Assembly: GCF_016595235.1 (NCBI RefSeq)
Contig: NZ_JAENHL010000007.1
Coordinates: forward strand, 896,291 to 960,290
Direction: 5' to 3'
DNA: 64,000 nt
Origin: Taklimakanibacter albus
GTDB lineage: Bacteria; Pseudomonadota; Alphaproteobacteria; Rhizobiales; Aestuariivirgaceae
Part shown: positions 24,653 to 33,209 of the stretch, piece by piece
Numbering within the stretch: the stretch's first letter is position 1
Layout: the number at the start of each line of letters is the position of its first letter
The notes under the pieces: model-generated
What the model was told of the DNA's origin: nothing
Databases searched by the model: none
The model's input: only the letters and a program-made list of their open reading frames with translations
Translations under genes and position numbers: made by a program

Positions 24653-27106
24653 ATGACAACTCGTTGGGCTACGTTGCGATCCGTCTGGTGGGCGCTCCGC
24701 CAGTGCCGGGCGATGCTTTTTGTCCCCCTCATTCTCAACATCCTGTTTTTCACCGGACAGGGTGCCGAGCTTATCGGCTCCCTCTATGACGAAACCCGCA
24801 GCGCCAGCGCCTGGTTCACTTTCGCAGCCCTGATACTGCTCTGCTTTCAAGTCTGGTTCTGGAGCCGCCTCAGGCTTGAGCTCAGCAGCATCGACGCCTT
24901 CGGCGGCGGCATGCCGGCGCACCGTAAGCACCGGACGCTCGAGCAGCACACCAGGAGGATCGCGACCACGCTCGTGCCTATCGGCGTGGCCTTCTTCGTT
25001 GCCGGCTCACAGTTATATCACTTCTGGAGCACCGAACGTTTTGGTCTCGTCTTCCTGATCAGCCTCGCGAGCCTGTTCGTCATGGCCGCCATCATGGCGG
25101 GATCCGCGCGCTTCGTGATCAGCGAAGACGAGGCCCGCATCCCCAGCAGGAACATGAGCCGGATCGGGCCTACGATGCGGAGCCTGCTGCGTCTCCCCGC
25201 CCAAGCGATCGACCTGCCGCTACCCTATTGGCGCATCTGCATGGCGTTCAGCATCACCGCCAGCATAGGCGGCCTGCTGCTTGCCCTGTATCTGGGAGCG
25301 GATTTCGCCCTAACCATCGGAACCATAGGCATCGTCATCCTGGCCATGGCGATCTACGTTCCGCTCTTCGCCATTCCGCGCCTGCTCTTCAGGAACACCA
25401 ACTTCCCGGTCACGGCGCTATTTTTATCTCTACCGCTCTTGCTGCCGTTCCTGATCAACGCCACGGGATTGAACACCTATGGAATATGGCCGCAGGTCGG
25501 ATGCGCGATCCTCGGCGTGCTCGGCATGGTTCTGCTCTGGCGCGGCAATCCGCCCGCGGCAATCGCAGTCGGGATCGCGGCGTTCCTTTCCTTCGCCGCC
25601 CTGCAGAATTACAGCCGGGTTGCCTACACCATAACCTCCATGGCCGCGGACGACGCACCGCAATTGCAGGCGCCCCTCGAAGATGAGGTCCAGCGCTGGA
25701 TGGACAAGCCAGAATGGAAAGAGAATCCGCCCCCCTACATCTTCTTCGTGAATGCCGCCGGCGGCGGCATCCGCGCAGCCTATTGGACGACCGCCGTTCT
25801 CGGGCGAGTAGCCGATTGCTCACAGAAATTTTCCGATCGTCTCTTCGCCATAAGCGGGGTTTCGGGCGGCAGCCTCGGCGCGGTGATCCATGCTGCCCAA
25901 TTGCGCAACAGCCTGGACGGCGAAGCGCGGTCGAGAGTACCGCCAAACCCTCCGCCATTATGCTCCCGCCATCCTCTGTCCATGGCCGATGTGCCGCTTC
26001 CCATCGGGCTTTATCAATCACAAGCCAAGCAGATCCTCGCCTACGACTTCCTGACGCCGGTACTCGGCACTTATCTGTTCAGGGACATCGCTTCCGCTTT
26101 CCTGCCGCTTCCTCCCGGATCCGACCGGGCCGTCGTCTTCGAACACGAAATGTCGATCGCCTGGCAGGCACATTGCGCCCGCCCGGGCAGCAACGCGGCC
26201 TGCGTGCCGAACAATCTCGACAAGACATCTTTCTTCGCCTTGCGCCGTTCGACCCTGCGCGATTTCTGGCGGCCGGCCGCCGTCAACCTGGCTTGGATTC
26301 CCATCCTTCTGCTCAATGGCACGCACCAGGAAACCGGAAAGCGAGTCATCACCTCACATGTCAAGATCAGGCAGGCCGTCTTCACCGATGCCTATGATTT
26401 CATTTCGAACCTTACCCGCAAGGATATCCCCATCGCCGCCTCGGTGCTCAATTCGGCGCGATTTCCCATCGTTTCACCCTCGGGAGTCGTCGTTGACGGG
26501 GCCAATGGCGGAGACACCACCCTCGGCCACATCATCGACGGCGGCTACTTCGAGAACAACGGCGCGGCGACGCTCGAAGAGCTGGTGACCGAAACCATGC
26601 GGATTATCGATAACCGGTGGCCTGAAGGCAAAAGACGCCCAACGCCGGTGGTGATCGAGATTCTCAACAATCCCAATTATGCCGAACAGGATTACGCGGT
26701 CTGGAACGAGATTCAGGATGATTTTGGTATCCAGGTCGCCAATACGACACCGCCCGGAGACAAAGGAGTGCCCACTTTGCTCTCGCAAGTCGCCGGCGCG
26801 CTGCTCGGCCTCTACAATACGTCCGGCGGGCGCGAGGTCATGGCCTCGAAGTCCCTGATCAAGACCATGCACAATCCAAAGGGACTCTTCATCCAATTCA
26901 GGCTGTGCCCCAACATGGCACCCTCTCCTCCGCTCGGTTGGCTCCTGACGCCGCAGAGCCAGCAGGCCATGGATGATCTGCTTCTCGGGGTCGGCGATCG
27001 TCGGCCGAGTGCTTCCAGCGGGCGCAGTACCGCCACTTATCTCAACTGCTTCAACGCCAACCAGCGCAGTCTTGCGCGTGTCCTTTCCTTGCTGAACGAA
27101 GGCTAG
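24653..27106 (+). CDS. Membrane-anchored patatin-like phospholipase
   Basis: 817 residues. About seven or eight membrane helices fill residues 20-315 (for example 21-34, 55-70, 104-121, 131-150, 195-215, 220-242, 253-270, 283-297). A patatin domain follows: glycine-rich oxyanion motif GGGIRAAYW at 370-378, nucleophile Ser404 in GVSGGSLG, and catalytic Asp629 in DGGYFENNG. These give a complete Ser-Asp dyad, so acyl-hydrolase activity on membrane lipids is expected. A helical membrane domain fused before patatin is unusual. First gene of a tight operon with 27110-31624. TAAGG precedes the ATG. Confidence 0.88.
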   Translation: MTTRWATLRSVWWALRQCRAMLFVPLILNILFFTGQGAELIGSLYDETRSASAWFTFAALILLCFQVWFWSRLRLELSSIDAFGGGMPAHRKHRTLEQHTRRIATTLVPIGVAFFVAGSQLYHFWSTERFGLVFLISLASLFVMAAIMAGSARFVISEDEARIPSRNMSRIGPTMRSLLRLPAQAIDLPLPYWRICMAFSITASIGGLLLALYLGADFALTIGTIGIVILAMAIYVPLFAIPRLLFRNTNFPVTALFLSLPLLLPFLINATGLNTYGIWPQVGCAILGVLGMVLLWRGNPPAAIAVGIAAFLSFAALQNYSRVAYTITSMAADDAPQLQAPLEDEVQRWMDKPEWKENPPPYIFFVNAAGGGIRAAYWTTAVLGRVADCSQKFSDRLFAISGVSGGSLGAVIHAAQLRNSLDGEARSRVPPNPPPLCSRHPLSMADVPLPIGLYQSQAKQILAYDFLTPVLGTYLFRDIASAFLPLPPGSDRAVVFEHEMSIAWQAHCARPGSNAACVPNNLDKTSFFALRRSTLRDFWRPAAVNLAWIPILLLNGTHQETGKRVITSHVKIRQAVFTDAYDFISNLTRKDIPIAASVLNSARFPIVSPSGVVVDGANGGDTTLGHIIDGGYFENNGAATLEELVTETMRIIDNRWPEGKRRPTPVVIEILNNPNYAEQDYAVWNEIQDDFGIQVANTTPPGDKGVPTLLSQVAGALLGLYNTSGGREVMASKSLIKTMHNPKGLFIQFRLCPNMAPSPPLGWLLTPQSQQAMDDLLLGVGDRRPSASSGRSTATYLNCFNANQRSLARVLSLLNEG

Positions 27107-27109
27107 AAT

Positions 27110-29887
27110 ATGGCGCATGAACCGCGAGACGACGCAAAGAGCTTCTCGCGGATCGCTCCCGCCATTCGCGCTTACCGAGCCATTGCTGCCCGGCTGGCGA
27201 CAAGCTGGATGCCGCAGGTTCTCCTCGCGGTGCTTCTGGCGGTCTGCCTGCCCTTGACACTTTTCTGGCTGCAGCAGCGGCGCGCCCAAGAACTGCCGGC
27301 AAGCGTGAACTACGTGCCGGCGGACGCGGATTGGTTCATCTTGTCCGATACCATAAAGGACCTGACCACACTCTCTGGCACGCATCTGGCCTATATGCGT
27401 TCAGCGCTGGATGATAGCGGCGGTTGGCCGACGAACGGCGGGATCGGAAGTCAAGAACAGCTTGATCAGTCGATCGACGCCCTGCTGGTCGGAGACTCGC
27501 CCAGGGGCTACAAGAGCCTGCATTGCCTGCTGAGCCGCGATGACGAGACGCTCAAGCAAAATGGCCTGGACATCTCCGGGTCCACGGCAATGTTCCGGAA
27601 GGATAACCGCCTATATTTTCTTCTGCCGGCGACGAAACCGCTGTCGTTGATCAACTATCTCTCCGCCGGTCTGGTGGACCCGGTGCCGACAATCAGCATC
27701 GGATATTGGGCTCGCGAAACGGCCGGACCGCTTCATCGTCGGGCATCTCTCAATATTTCCGCCGACGGATACCAGCCTTGCCTGTCCCTGCCCCCCGGCA
27801 CAGACGCGATAGATCAGTTGACGATAAACGGAATGTTCACGGCCGAGTCGGACCAGATGCTGAACATCGAGCTTGTGCCCATCATCAGCAGTGGGCTGAA
27901 GGAAGCCTCGGTCAGGCCGATGTGCAAGCTCCGCGGCAAGACCACATTGAAATGCCAATGTGAGCTCATGGTCGCAGGCTCCGCGATTGCCTGCCAGGAC
28001 CGCAACAGCCTGCCATTGCCGCGCACCGCTCTGGATGACAAAGAAGCAGACCTTTTCGAGAGCGGCCTCCCCGCCAGCTTCGGAGGCTATACCGGCCAGA
28101 AACTGGACAACTACGTCGTACTCTCCGCCTATGTCGGCGATCAAGGCAAGGCCTCCCTCGCAAGGCGGCTGGACAGGCCGTCAACGAGTATCGGCCACGA
28201 CGGAGCCTTCAAAGATGCAGTTACCTCTCTGCGCGCTCAGAACCGCGATCACGTCACGCTGCTTGGCGGCATAAGACCGACCTCCGGTATGCGGCTCCAG
28301 AAGAATCCACGCCTGCCCGCCATCCCTCTCTATCTCACGACACCTCTGGCCATCTCGATGAACAAGGACGAACTCATCGTCTCGCTCATCGTCAACCTTG
28401 CTCCACAAGATATGGAGCTTCTCAAACTGATCGCTCTGAAACCGGGGGAACAGCAAGCCGTCGAGTGGTCCGGACCGCCCGGCTCCGGCATACAGATCTC
28501 GTTCAACGATCCCTCCCTGCGATCATACCCGAAGCTGCTCAACACCATCTTTCCCGATCTCACCGGCATGCTCCAGGCCAAGGGCCGCGTATACCCCCTA
28601 TTCTTCGACCTCCTGGACAATGGCATCTCCGCGGTCAGCTTCGCGTCGTTGAAAAAAACGTCCGACTGGCTGGCGCCCGTGGCGATCGTCACGTCACACG
28701 CCAAAAGCGACCTGGCAGGTGTTTCACGGTTGCTGGAAGTCCTTTCCCGTCATGACACTCTACGCCGCAATGCCGCGATCATGTCCGGTCTCGGCAGTTA
28801 TCTCACGATGGCGTGCACTCTGGCGTCTGCTTCCGGCAAAGACTGCTTCACCAAAATGATCGAGCGCCGGGCGCAACAGGCAAACCGGGACAAGACGTTG
28901 GACGAAGCCGCGGCAATCAAAGCCACTCTGTCGGAACTGTCCTGCACGCGCGAGGAGAACACGCCCGAGCTCGAGGAATTCGTCGACGCCGTCGCCGCGC
29001 AGGATCTTCCCGCCTTCGATCGGCTGATGGCCAGTCATCCGCCCGATTTCAAGCGCGAGTCCAGCATCGGGTTCACCAAACGCATGGGCGCAATGGAGTT
29101 TCCCGGCGAGTTGTCATGGGGCTCCGCGCTCGCCGGCATGACCGCTTCCGTCGCCGCCATGTCGAAGGAAAAACTCGCGAGATTCAATCAATTGCTAGCA
29201 CCGACGATCGAAGATCGTGAAACCGGAGGGCTCATCAGCAAGAGCAGCGAGCAGATAAAAGCTGACCTGCGGAGCGCCGCCGCCCTCTTGCAGCAAGCAC
29301 GTCACGATTGGGGCTATCTGCTTGACGGCGACCAGATGAACGTGATGCGGGCGCAAATCGACGAAGCAATCAAGCTTTGGGGCGACGCCATGACCGACGA
29401 TATCGACAAGGTCTCGGCGATGCAGGAGACCGCCGAGACCCTCGCGGCGTGGGCTCCCGCTCAGAACGACAATAACGGCGGGCTTCTGGAATGGTTCGTT
29501 TCGCTTCCGACGATTGACGAGATAGGCGCTCCATGCGCGAGCGCAAAGCTGGACAAAATGAAACCGGTCCTCGAGGGACAACAGTTACAGGTCGACAGCG
29601 TCGACATGAGCGGATCGAATTTCGCGCTCATCTTCTATCAGCGCGGAAATTCGAAGCTGATCAGGGAGCTGGAGAGGGCAATGTCGACAAAGCCATCGAC
29701 ATCGAAGTTCAACGCGGCCGTGGATGGATCGACCTTCCTTTCAAAAGAAGAGAGCATACAAAACGCTCTCACGGAGATGAGGACCAATATTCCCTATAGG
29801 TTGATGACCATCAGCCTGAATGGACAGGAGGACGGCAAGGGCATTGCCGCAACTCTTTCGTTGAAGCGGGAGACATCCAAGCAATGA
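27110..29887 (+). CDS. Large single-anchor membrane protein, unknown
   Basis: 925 residues. A basic N-terminus (about 1-35) leads into one membrane helix (about 36-54, PQVLLAVLLAVCLPLTLFWL). The remaining about 870 residues have no hydrophobic helix and contain many cysteines, some clustered (CKLRGKTTLKCQC, then AIACQD), fitting an extracytoplasmic domain with disulfides. 'YVPADADWFILSD' after the anchor and repeated 'F-x-x-L...G' blocks recall DUF3352-type periplasmic proteins, but I could not confirm it. It starts 4 bp after the patatin stop, and its stop overlaps the ATPase start (ATGA), so the products are probably made together. Function unknown. Confidence 0.85.
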   Translation: MAHEPRDDAKSFSRIAPAIRAYRAIAARLATSWMPQVLLAVLLAVCLPLTLFWLQQRRAQELPASVNYVPADADWFILSDTIKDLTTLSGTHLAYMRSALDDSGGWPTNGGIGSQEQLDQSIDALLVGDSPRGYKSLHCLLSRDDETLKQNGLDISGSTAMFRKDNRLYFLLPATKPLSLINYLSAGLVDPVPTISIGYWARETAGPLHRRASLNISADGYQPCLSLPPGTDAIDQLTINGMFTAESDQMLNIELVPIISSGLKEASVRPMCKLRGKTTLKCQCELMVAGSAIACQDRNSLPLPRTALDDKEADLFESGLPASFGGYTGQKLDNYVVLSAYVGDQGKASLARRLDRPSTSIGHDGAFKDAVTSLRAQNRDHVTLLGGIRPTSGMRLQKNPRLPAIPLYLTTPLAISMNKDELIVSLIVNLAPQDMELLKLIALKPGEQQAVEWSGPPGSGIQISFNDPSLRSYPKLLNTIFPDLTGMLQAKGRVYPLFFDLLDNGISAVSFASLKKTSDWLAPVAIVTSHAKSDLAGVSRLLEVLSRHDTLRRNAAIMSGLGSYLTMACTLASASGKDCFTKMIERRAQQANRDKTLDEAAAIKATLSELSCTREENTPELEEFVDAVAAQDLPAFDRLMASHPPDFKRESSIGFTKRMGAMEFPGELSWGSALAGMTASVAAMSKEKLARFNQLLAPTIEDRETGGLISKSSEQIKADLRSAAALLQQARHDWGYLLDGDQMNVMRAQIDEAIKLWGDAMTDDIDKVSAMQETAETLAAWAPAQNDNNGGLLEWFVSLPTIDEIGAPCASAKLDKMKPVLEGQQLQVDSVDMSGSNFALIFYQRGNSKLIRELERAMSTKPSTSKFNAAVDGSTFLSKEESIQNALTEMRTNIPYRLMTISLNGQEDGKGIAATLSLKRETSKQ

Positions 29888-30489
29888 CGACGGCCCCACT
29901 CCTGCGGTTGGAGCACATCACCAAGTCCTATGGCGGCCCGGAGATTTTCAAGCCGGTCGATCTCGCATTGAGCCCGGGGGCACGCGTGTTGGTGCGCGGG
30001 TCGAATGGATGCGGCAAATCCACATTCCTGCGGATCGTCGCCGGCCTGACGGAGCCCGATGAGGGCGGGCTTATCCGGAAATCGCAGGAGCACCTGTCGG
30101 TTTCGTATCTTCCGCAGGCCATCATGGGCTTCACCGACCTTTCGCTCAGGTTCAACAGGCTGCTCCTCGGCCTCATCATCGGCCGCGGCGTGGCGATGAA
30201 CGAGAACGTCGTCGAAGCCTATTTCAAGGACCGTTCGCACATGCCGCTCGGGACGCTGTCCGGCGGATATCGCCGTCTGTTCGCCCTGCAGCAGGTGTGC
30301 TCAACCCGCTCCGACGTCATCATACTCGATGAACCCTTGTCGCAGCTCGACGACCAACGTCTCGCCCAGGCGATCGCGCTGATCGAGGAGGCGTTCAACA
30401 CGGCGAAGATCGTGATCGCCTCGCAGCCCACGAGCAATGCATTGCCGGCCGAATTCGAGAAACTCTGGAACACTCCCCTGAAATTCTGA
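29884..30489 (+). CDS. ABC transporter ATP-binding protein
   Basis: 201 residues, a minimal CcmA-like nucleotide-binding domain. Walker A GSNGCGKST (about 39-47), Q-loop 'SYLPQ' (about 75-79), signature LSGGYRR (about 122-128), and Walker B 'VIILDEPLSQLD' (about 141-152). The switch (H-loop) histidine seems replaced: the region reads 'KIVIASQPTS', so Gln may stand in for His. It overlaps the upstream gene by 4 bp and is followed after 7 bp by the permease. Probably drives the ABC-2 type exporter encoded next. Confidence 0.9.
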   Translation: MTTAPLLRLEHITKSYGGPEIFKPVDLALSPGARVLVRGSNGCGKSTFLRIVAGLTEPDEGGLIRKSQEHLSVSYLPQAIMGFTDLSLRFNRLLLGLIIGRGVAMNENVVEAYFKDRSHMPLGTLSGGYRRLFALQQVCSTRSDVIILDEPLSQLDDQRLAQAIALIEEAFNTAKIVIASQPTSNALPAEFEKLWNTPLKF

Positions 30490-30496
30490 GCCCAAG

Positions 30497-31624
30497 ATGT
30501 CACTCATCCTCTTCGAGATGCTGGAAGTCGCGCTACGGCCCGCGCTGCTGGTCCTGCTTTTTCTCGGCCTCGCTCTCACGGTTGATGGTGTCGCCAGCCT
30601 GGATGTGGGCGAAGGCCGGATCAAGGTGATGCTCTATAGCCGTGACGACACATCCGAGAAATGTCAGACCTTTCTCGTCGAGGCGCATGAGCTCCTGCGC
30701 GAGACGGTGGATCTCGATATTTCGAGACGGCCCTGGACTCAGTCGGAACTCGTGGTCCAGATGATACAGGATGAGGCCGATCTGGGCATCCTCTGCGGTG
30801 ACGATGGCTGGCGGATATCGGTCATCGGCCGTTCCGATCTTGAGCACCAACGCCTGGTTCGCGCCGCGCAGCTTGCCGCCATTACCCTGAGCCGGCACGA
30901 GCCCTGGTTCATCAAGGTCTATCGTGAGCTGTTCAGGGGCGACAAGGACGTGGCCCAGCTGCCCACGGACTGGCCCACGGCGGTGAACATCTCCAACCCG
31001 GCGACCAGCCCCGGGAGCCATGCGCGGATCTTCCTGCCGAAGATCATCGCGATGCTCTGCCATTTCGTCGCCTTCGGCTTCGCTTGCCGCAGTGTCGCCA
31101 GGGACATCGCCGGAAATACGCTGTCGACGATCGTCGCCGCTTCGCACGGCCACTGGTGGCCCACCATCCTGGCGCGCGCAACGGTGGCGAGCCTGCTGGC
31201 GCTTTCCGTATTGTGTTTCCTGCTCGCGATATCGGCCAATCGCCACGGATTCACGATAACGGCGCCGGATCTCACGACCATTGCGATACAGGCTCTGTCC
31301 CTGACCGCGGGCGCCCTTCTCGGTCTCACGGCCTCGCTGGCTCTGCGCAGCGAAATACGGATCATAATGATGGCGCTCGTCTATTTCGTCGTCTCGTTCC
31401 TGTTTTCCGGTCTGATCTCGGCATTCGATCCGGAACGGTTCTTCTTCTACTCTCTGTCGAAGGCGCTCCCCGCCGGCTATGCCATGGATTCACTCACCAA
31501 TTTCATGTTCCATGGCATGTCCTCGGTAAGCGACGCCGGCGGGCTGCAGAATCTGGCGGCCGCCAATATCGCGATCGTGACCCTGCTGCTGATCGTCGCC
31601 TCCAGGCTGCGCCGCACTTTCTAG
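30497..31624 (+). CDS. ABC-2 type transporter permease
   Basis: 375 residues. One membrane helix at about 13-31, a large extracytoplasmic domain (about 32-175), then five helices at about 180-198, 227-250, 258-282, 288-310 and 350-370. One helix, a big loop, then five helices is the ABC-2 exporter layout (DrrB/YhhJ class). The loop contains 'IKVMLYSRDDTSEK' and 'EADLGILCGDDGW', like the periplasmic part of such permeases. With the adjacent ATPase it should form an exporter. Last gene of the patatin operon. Confidence 0.85.
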   Translation: MSLILFEMLEVALRPALLVLLFLGLALTVDGVASLDVGEGRIKVMLYSRDDTSEKCQTFLVEAHELLRETVDLDISRRPWTQSELVVQMIQDEADLGILCGDDGWRISVIGRSDLEHQRLVRAAQLAAITLSRHEPWFIKVYRELFRGDKDVAQLPTDWPTAVNISNPATSPGSHARIFLPKIIAMLCHFVAFGFACRSVARDIAGNTLSTIVAASHGHWWPTILARATVASLLALSVLCFLLAISANRHGFTITAPDLTTIAIQALSLTAGALLGLTASLALRSEIRIIMMALVYFVVSFLFSGLISAFDPERFFFYSLSKALPAGYAMDSLTNFMFHGMSSVSDAGGLQNLAAANIAIVTLLLIVASRLRRTF

Positions 31625-31932
31625 GGCATGATGGCGCCAAGAAGCGTCGGGAACAAACGTCGCCGCTCACGATTATCATAGTGCCAACTGGCGTAAGGCC
31701 CGCCAGGTGCTCATTTTCAATCCCTCTCGACAACCCTGGCGGGCCGACCCGGCTTGTTACCCCTTGGTCCAACTTGCTCACAAGTCAGTTTCGGAACACC
31801 TTGAAGGCGCTCCCTGCCCTCAGGGGCGTTCGGCAAAAAGCCGAAGCAGCGGCTCGTTACGGTGATATGCCCTCACGCAACGAGCCGCTCTTCTTTTGAG
31901 GCAGGTCCTGACTGAAATTTGCCGACGGCGGG
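31625..31932. other. Intergenic region with two hairpins
   Basis: No supported gene. An inverted repeat GGCCCGCCAGG ... CCTGGCGGGCC (about 31697-31746, 28-nt loop) and the terminator at 31848-31898 lie here. Confidence 0.5.
31848..31898 (+). terminator. Terminator after the patatin-ABC operon
   Basis: AGCGGCTCGTT (31848-31858) and AACGAGCCGCT (31879-31889) around a 20-nt loop, followed by CTTCTTTT. Confidence 0.65.
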
Positions 31933-32085
31933 CTAGGCCCGTCCGGTGAGCACCAGAATAAGCAGAATGATGAAGATGATCCCCACGCCGCCACTCGGAA
32001 AATAGCCCCAGTTGCGGCTATACCCCCAATTCGGCAACGCGCCGATGAGCAGCAGAATCAAAATAACCAGAAGAATGGTGGTCAT
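31933..32085 (-). CDS. DUF3309 small membrane protein
   Basis: 50 residues: MTTILLVILILLLIGALPNW, a polar middle with 'GYSRNWGYFPSGGVG', then IIFIILLILVLTGRA. This is the DUF3309 pattern: two short hydrophobic helices around the W-G-Y-x-P-S-G-G motif. The ATG is at 32083-32085. An almost perfect EcfG promoter lies just upstream, so it is a likely general-stress gene. Function unknown. Confidence 0.85.
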   Translation of the reverse strand: MTTILLVILILLLIGALPNWGYSRNWGYFPSGGVGIIFIILLILVLTGRA

Positions 32086-32117
32086 CCAAGCCTCGCATGA
32101 TTGTTTATCCGCGAGAC

Positions 32118-32143
32118 AACGTCGTTCGATGGATGGGAGTTCC
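32118..32143 (-). promoter_or_regulatory. EcfG-type general-stress promoter
   Basis: GGAAC (32143-32139), 17 bases, CGTT (32121-32118), reading leftwards: a full match to GGAAC-N16/17-CGTT, about 33 bp before the DUF3309 ATG. Confidence 0.65.
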
Positions 32144-32145
32144 TC

Positions 32146-33195
32146 CTAAGTGTAAACGGCGAGCAGCGCTTTCAGCGCGTTGAGTCCATCGACGCCGCCG
32201 ACCGGAGGCGCTTCGTTCCGCCGGATCGCCCAGATGCAGGCTTCGAGCTGCGTGGCGAAGTGGCCGAAGGCCGGACGCCCGTGCAGCGGCACCTGCCGCA
32301 GGCCTGCTTCATTCCGGATGAACAGCGCATTGGCATAATGGAAGATCCGCAGCGCGCCCTCAGTGCCGTGGACCGAGATCGAGCCGGGCTCCTCCTCCCA
32401 CCGCCCGGTTTCGGCGATGCTGCCGTCGGCGAGCCAGCCTTGCCCGCCATTGAAGATGCCCTCACCGGGCAGGCCCGCGCTGAAGGTCGCGGCGTTGTAG
32501 AGCAGATGCCCCGAGGCGCCGCCCGGAAACGCCATCGTCATGAACTCGCTCACAGGGGCCGCGCCGGCGATCTGGCCCCGGCCCAGCACCTTGTCGGGCG
32601 GAGCACCTGCGAACCACGAAAAAACATCGATCAAGTGAATGCCGTGGTCGACGAGGCCCATGCCGGCGCCGCCCGGACCGCCCGGTGGATAATGCACCGG
32701 CCCCAGCTCGCGATAGGCCGCGTGCCCCGTGCCGCCGACAAGCTGTTCCTTCATCAGCACGATCCTGCCGATCGCCCCTTCGGCGATGAGCTCCCGCGCT
32801 TTGACGATGGCCGGCAGGAAACGATAGCAGGACCCATAGAAGAGCTTCACACCGGCACGCTCACAGGCGACGACCATTGCCTCGCCGTCGGCGAGCGTCA
32901 CCGCCAGCGGCTTCTCGCAGAAGACGTGCAAGCCCGCCTCAGCGACGGCCTCGACGATCACCCGATGGGTGGAGGCGGGCGTCAGGACAAGGACCAGATC
33001 GACCCCACCATCGGCGAGGAGGCGGTGATAATCCGTATAAGCGCGCGCGCCGAATTCCCGCGCGGTGGTTTCGGCAACAGCCTGCGCGATATCGCAGACC
33101 GAGACGATCTCCACCTCATCGAGTGAGCGAAAGGCGGCGAGATGGGCCGACGCCACGCCGCCCAGGCCAATGAGGCCGATACGAAACTTGGTCAT
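32146..33195 (-). CDS. Gfo/Idh/MocA family oxidoreductase
   Basis: 349 residues. Rossmann motif 'IGLIGLGGVASAHLAAF' at about 6-22, the family's 'CEKPLAVT' at about 94-101 (Lys is catalytic or cofactor-positioning), and 'MGLVDHGIHLIDVFSWF' at about 181-197, with the catalytic H-x-x-x-D type pair. These NAD(P) enzymes oxidise or reduce sugars, polyols or imines. GGGAGAGG lies before ATG 33195. It starts 14 bp after the BKACE gene and is likely in the same GntR-controlled unit, so it may process a related keto or amino acid substrate. Confidence 0.9.
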   Translation of the reverse strand: MTKFRIGLIGLGGVASAHLAAFRSLDEVEIVSVCDIAQAVAETTAREFGARAYTDYHRLLADGGVDLVLVLTPASTHRVIVEAVAEAGLHVFCEKPLAVTLADGEAMVVACERAGVKLFYGSCYRFLPAIVKARELIAEGAIGRIVLMKEQLVGGTGHAAYRELGPVHYPPGGPGGAGMGLVDHGIHLIDVFSWFAGAPPDKVLGRGQIAGAAPVSEFMTMAFPGGASGHLLYNAATFSAGLPGEGIFNGGQGWLADGSIAETGRWEEEPGSISVHGTEGALRIFHYANALFIRNEAGLRQVPLHGRPAFGHFATQLEACIWAIRRNEAPPVGGVDGLNALKALLAVYT

Positions 33196-33209
33196 GCGCC
33201 TCTCCCGTC

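Noticed and set aside
24653..31624. Calling the patatin operon an anti-phage defence system
   Set aside because: There is no recognisable sensor, nucleotide cyclase or other defence gene in the window; it stays a hypothesis only.
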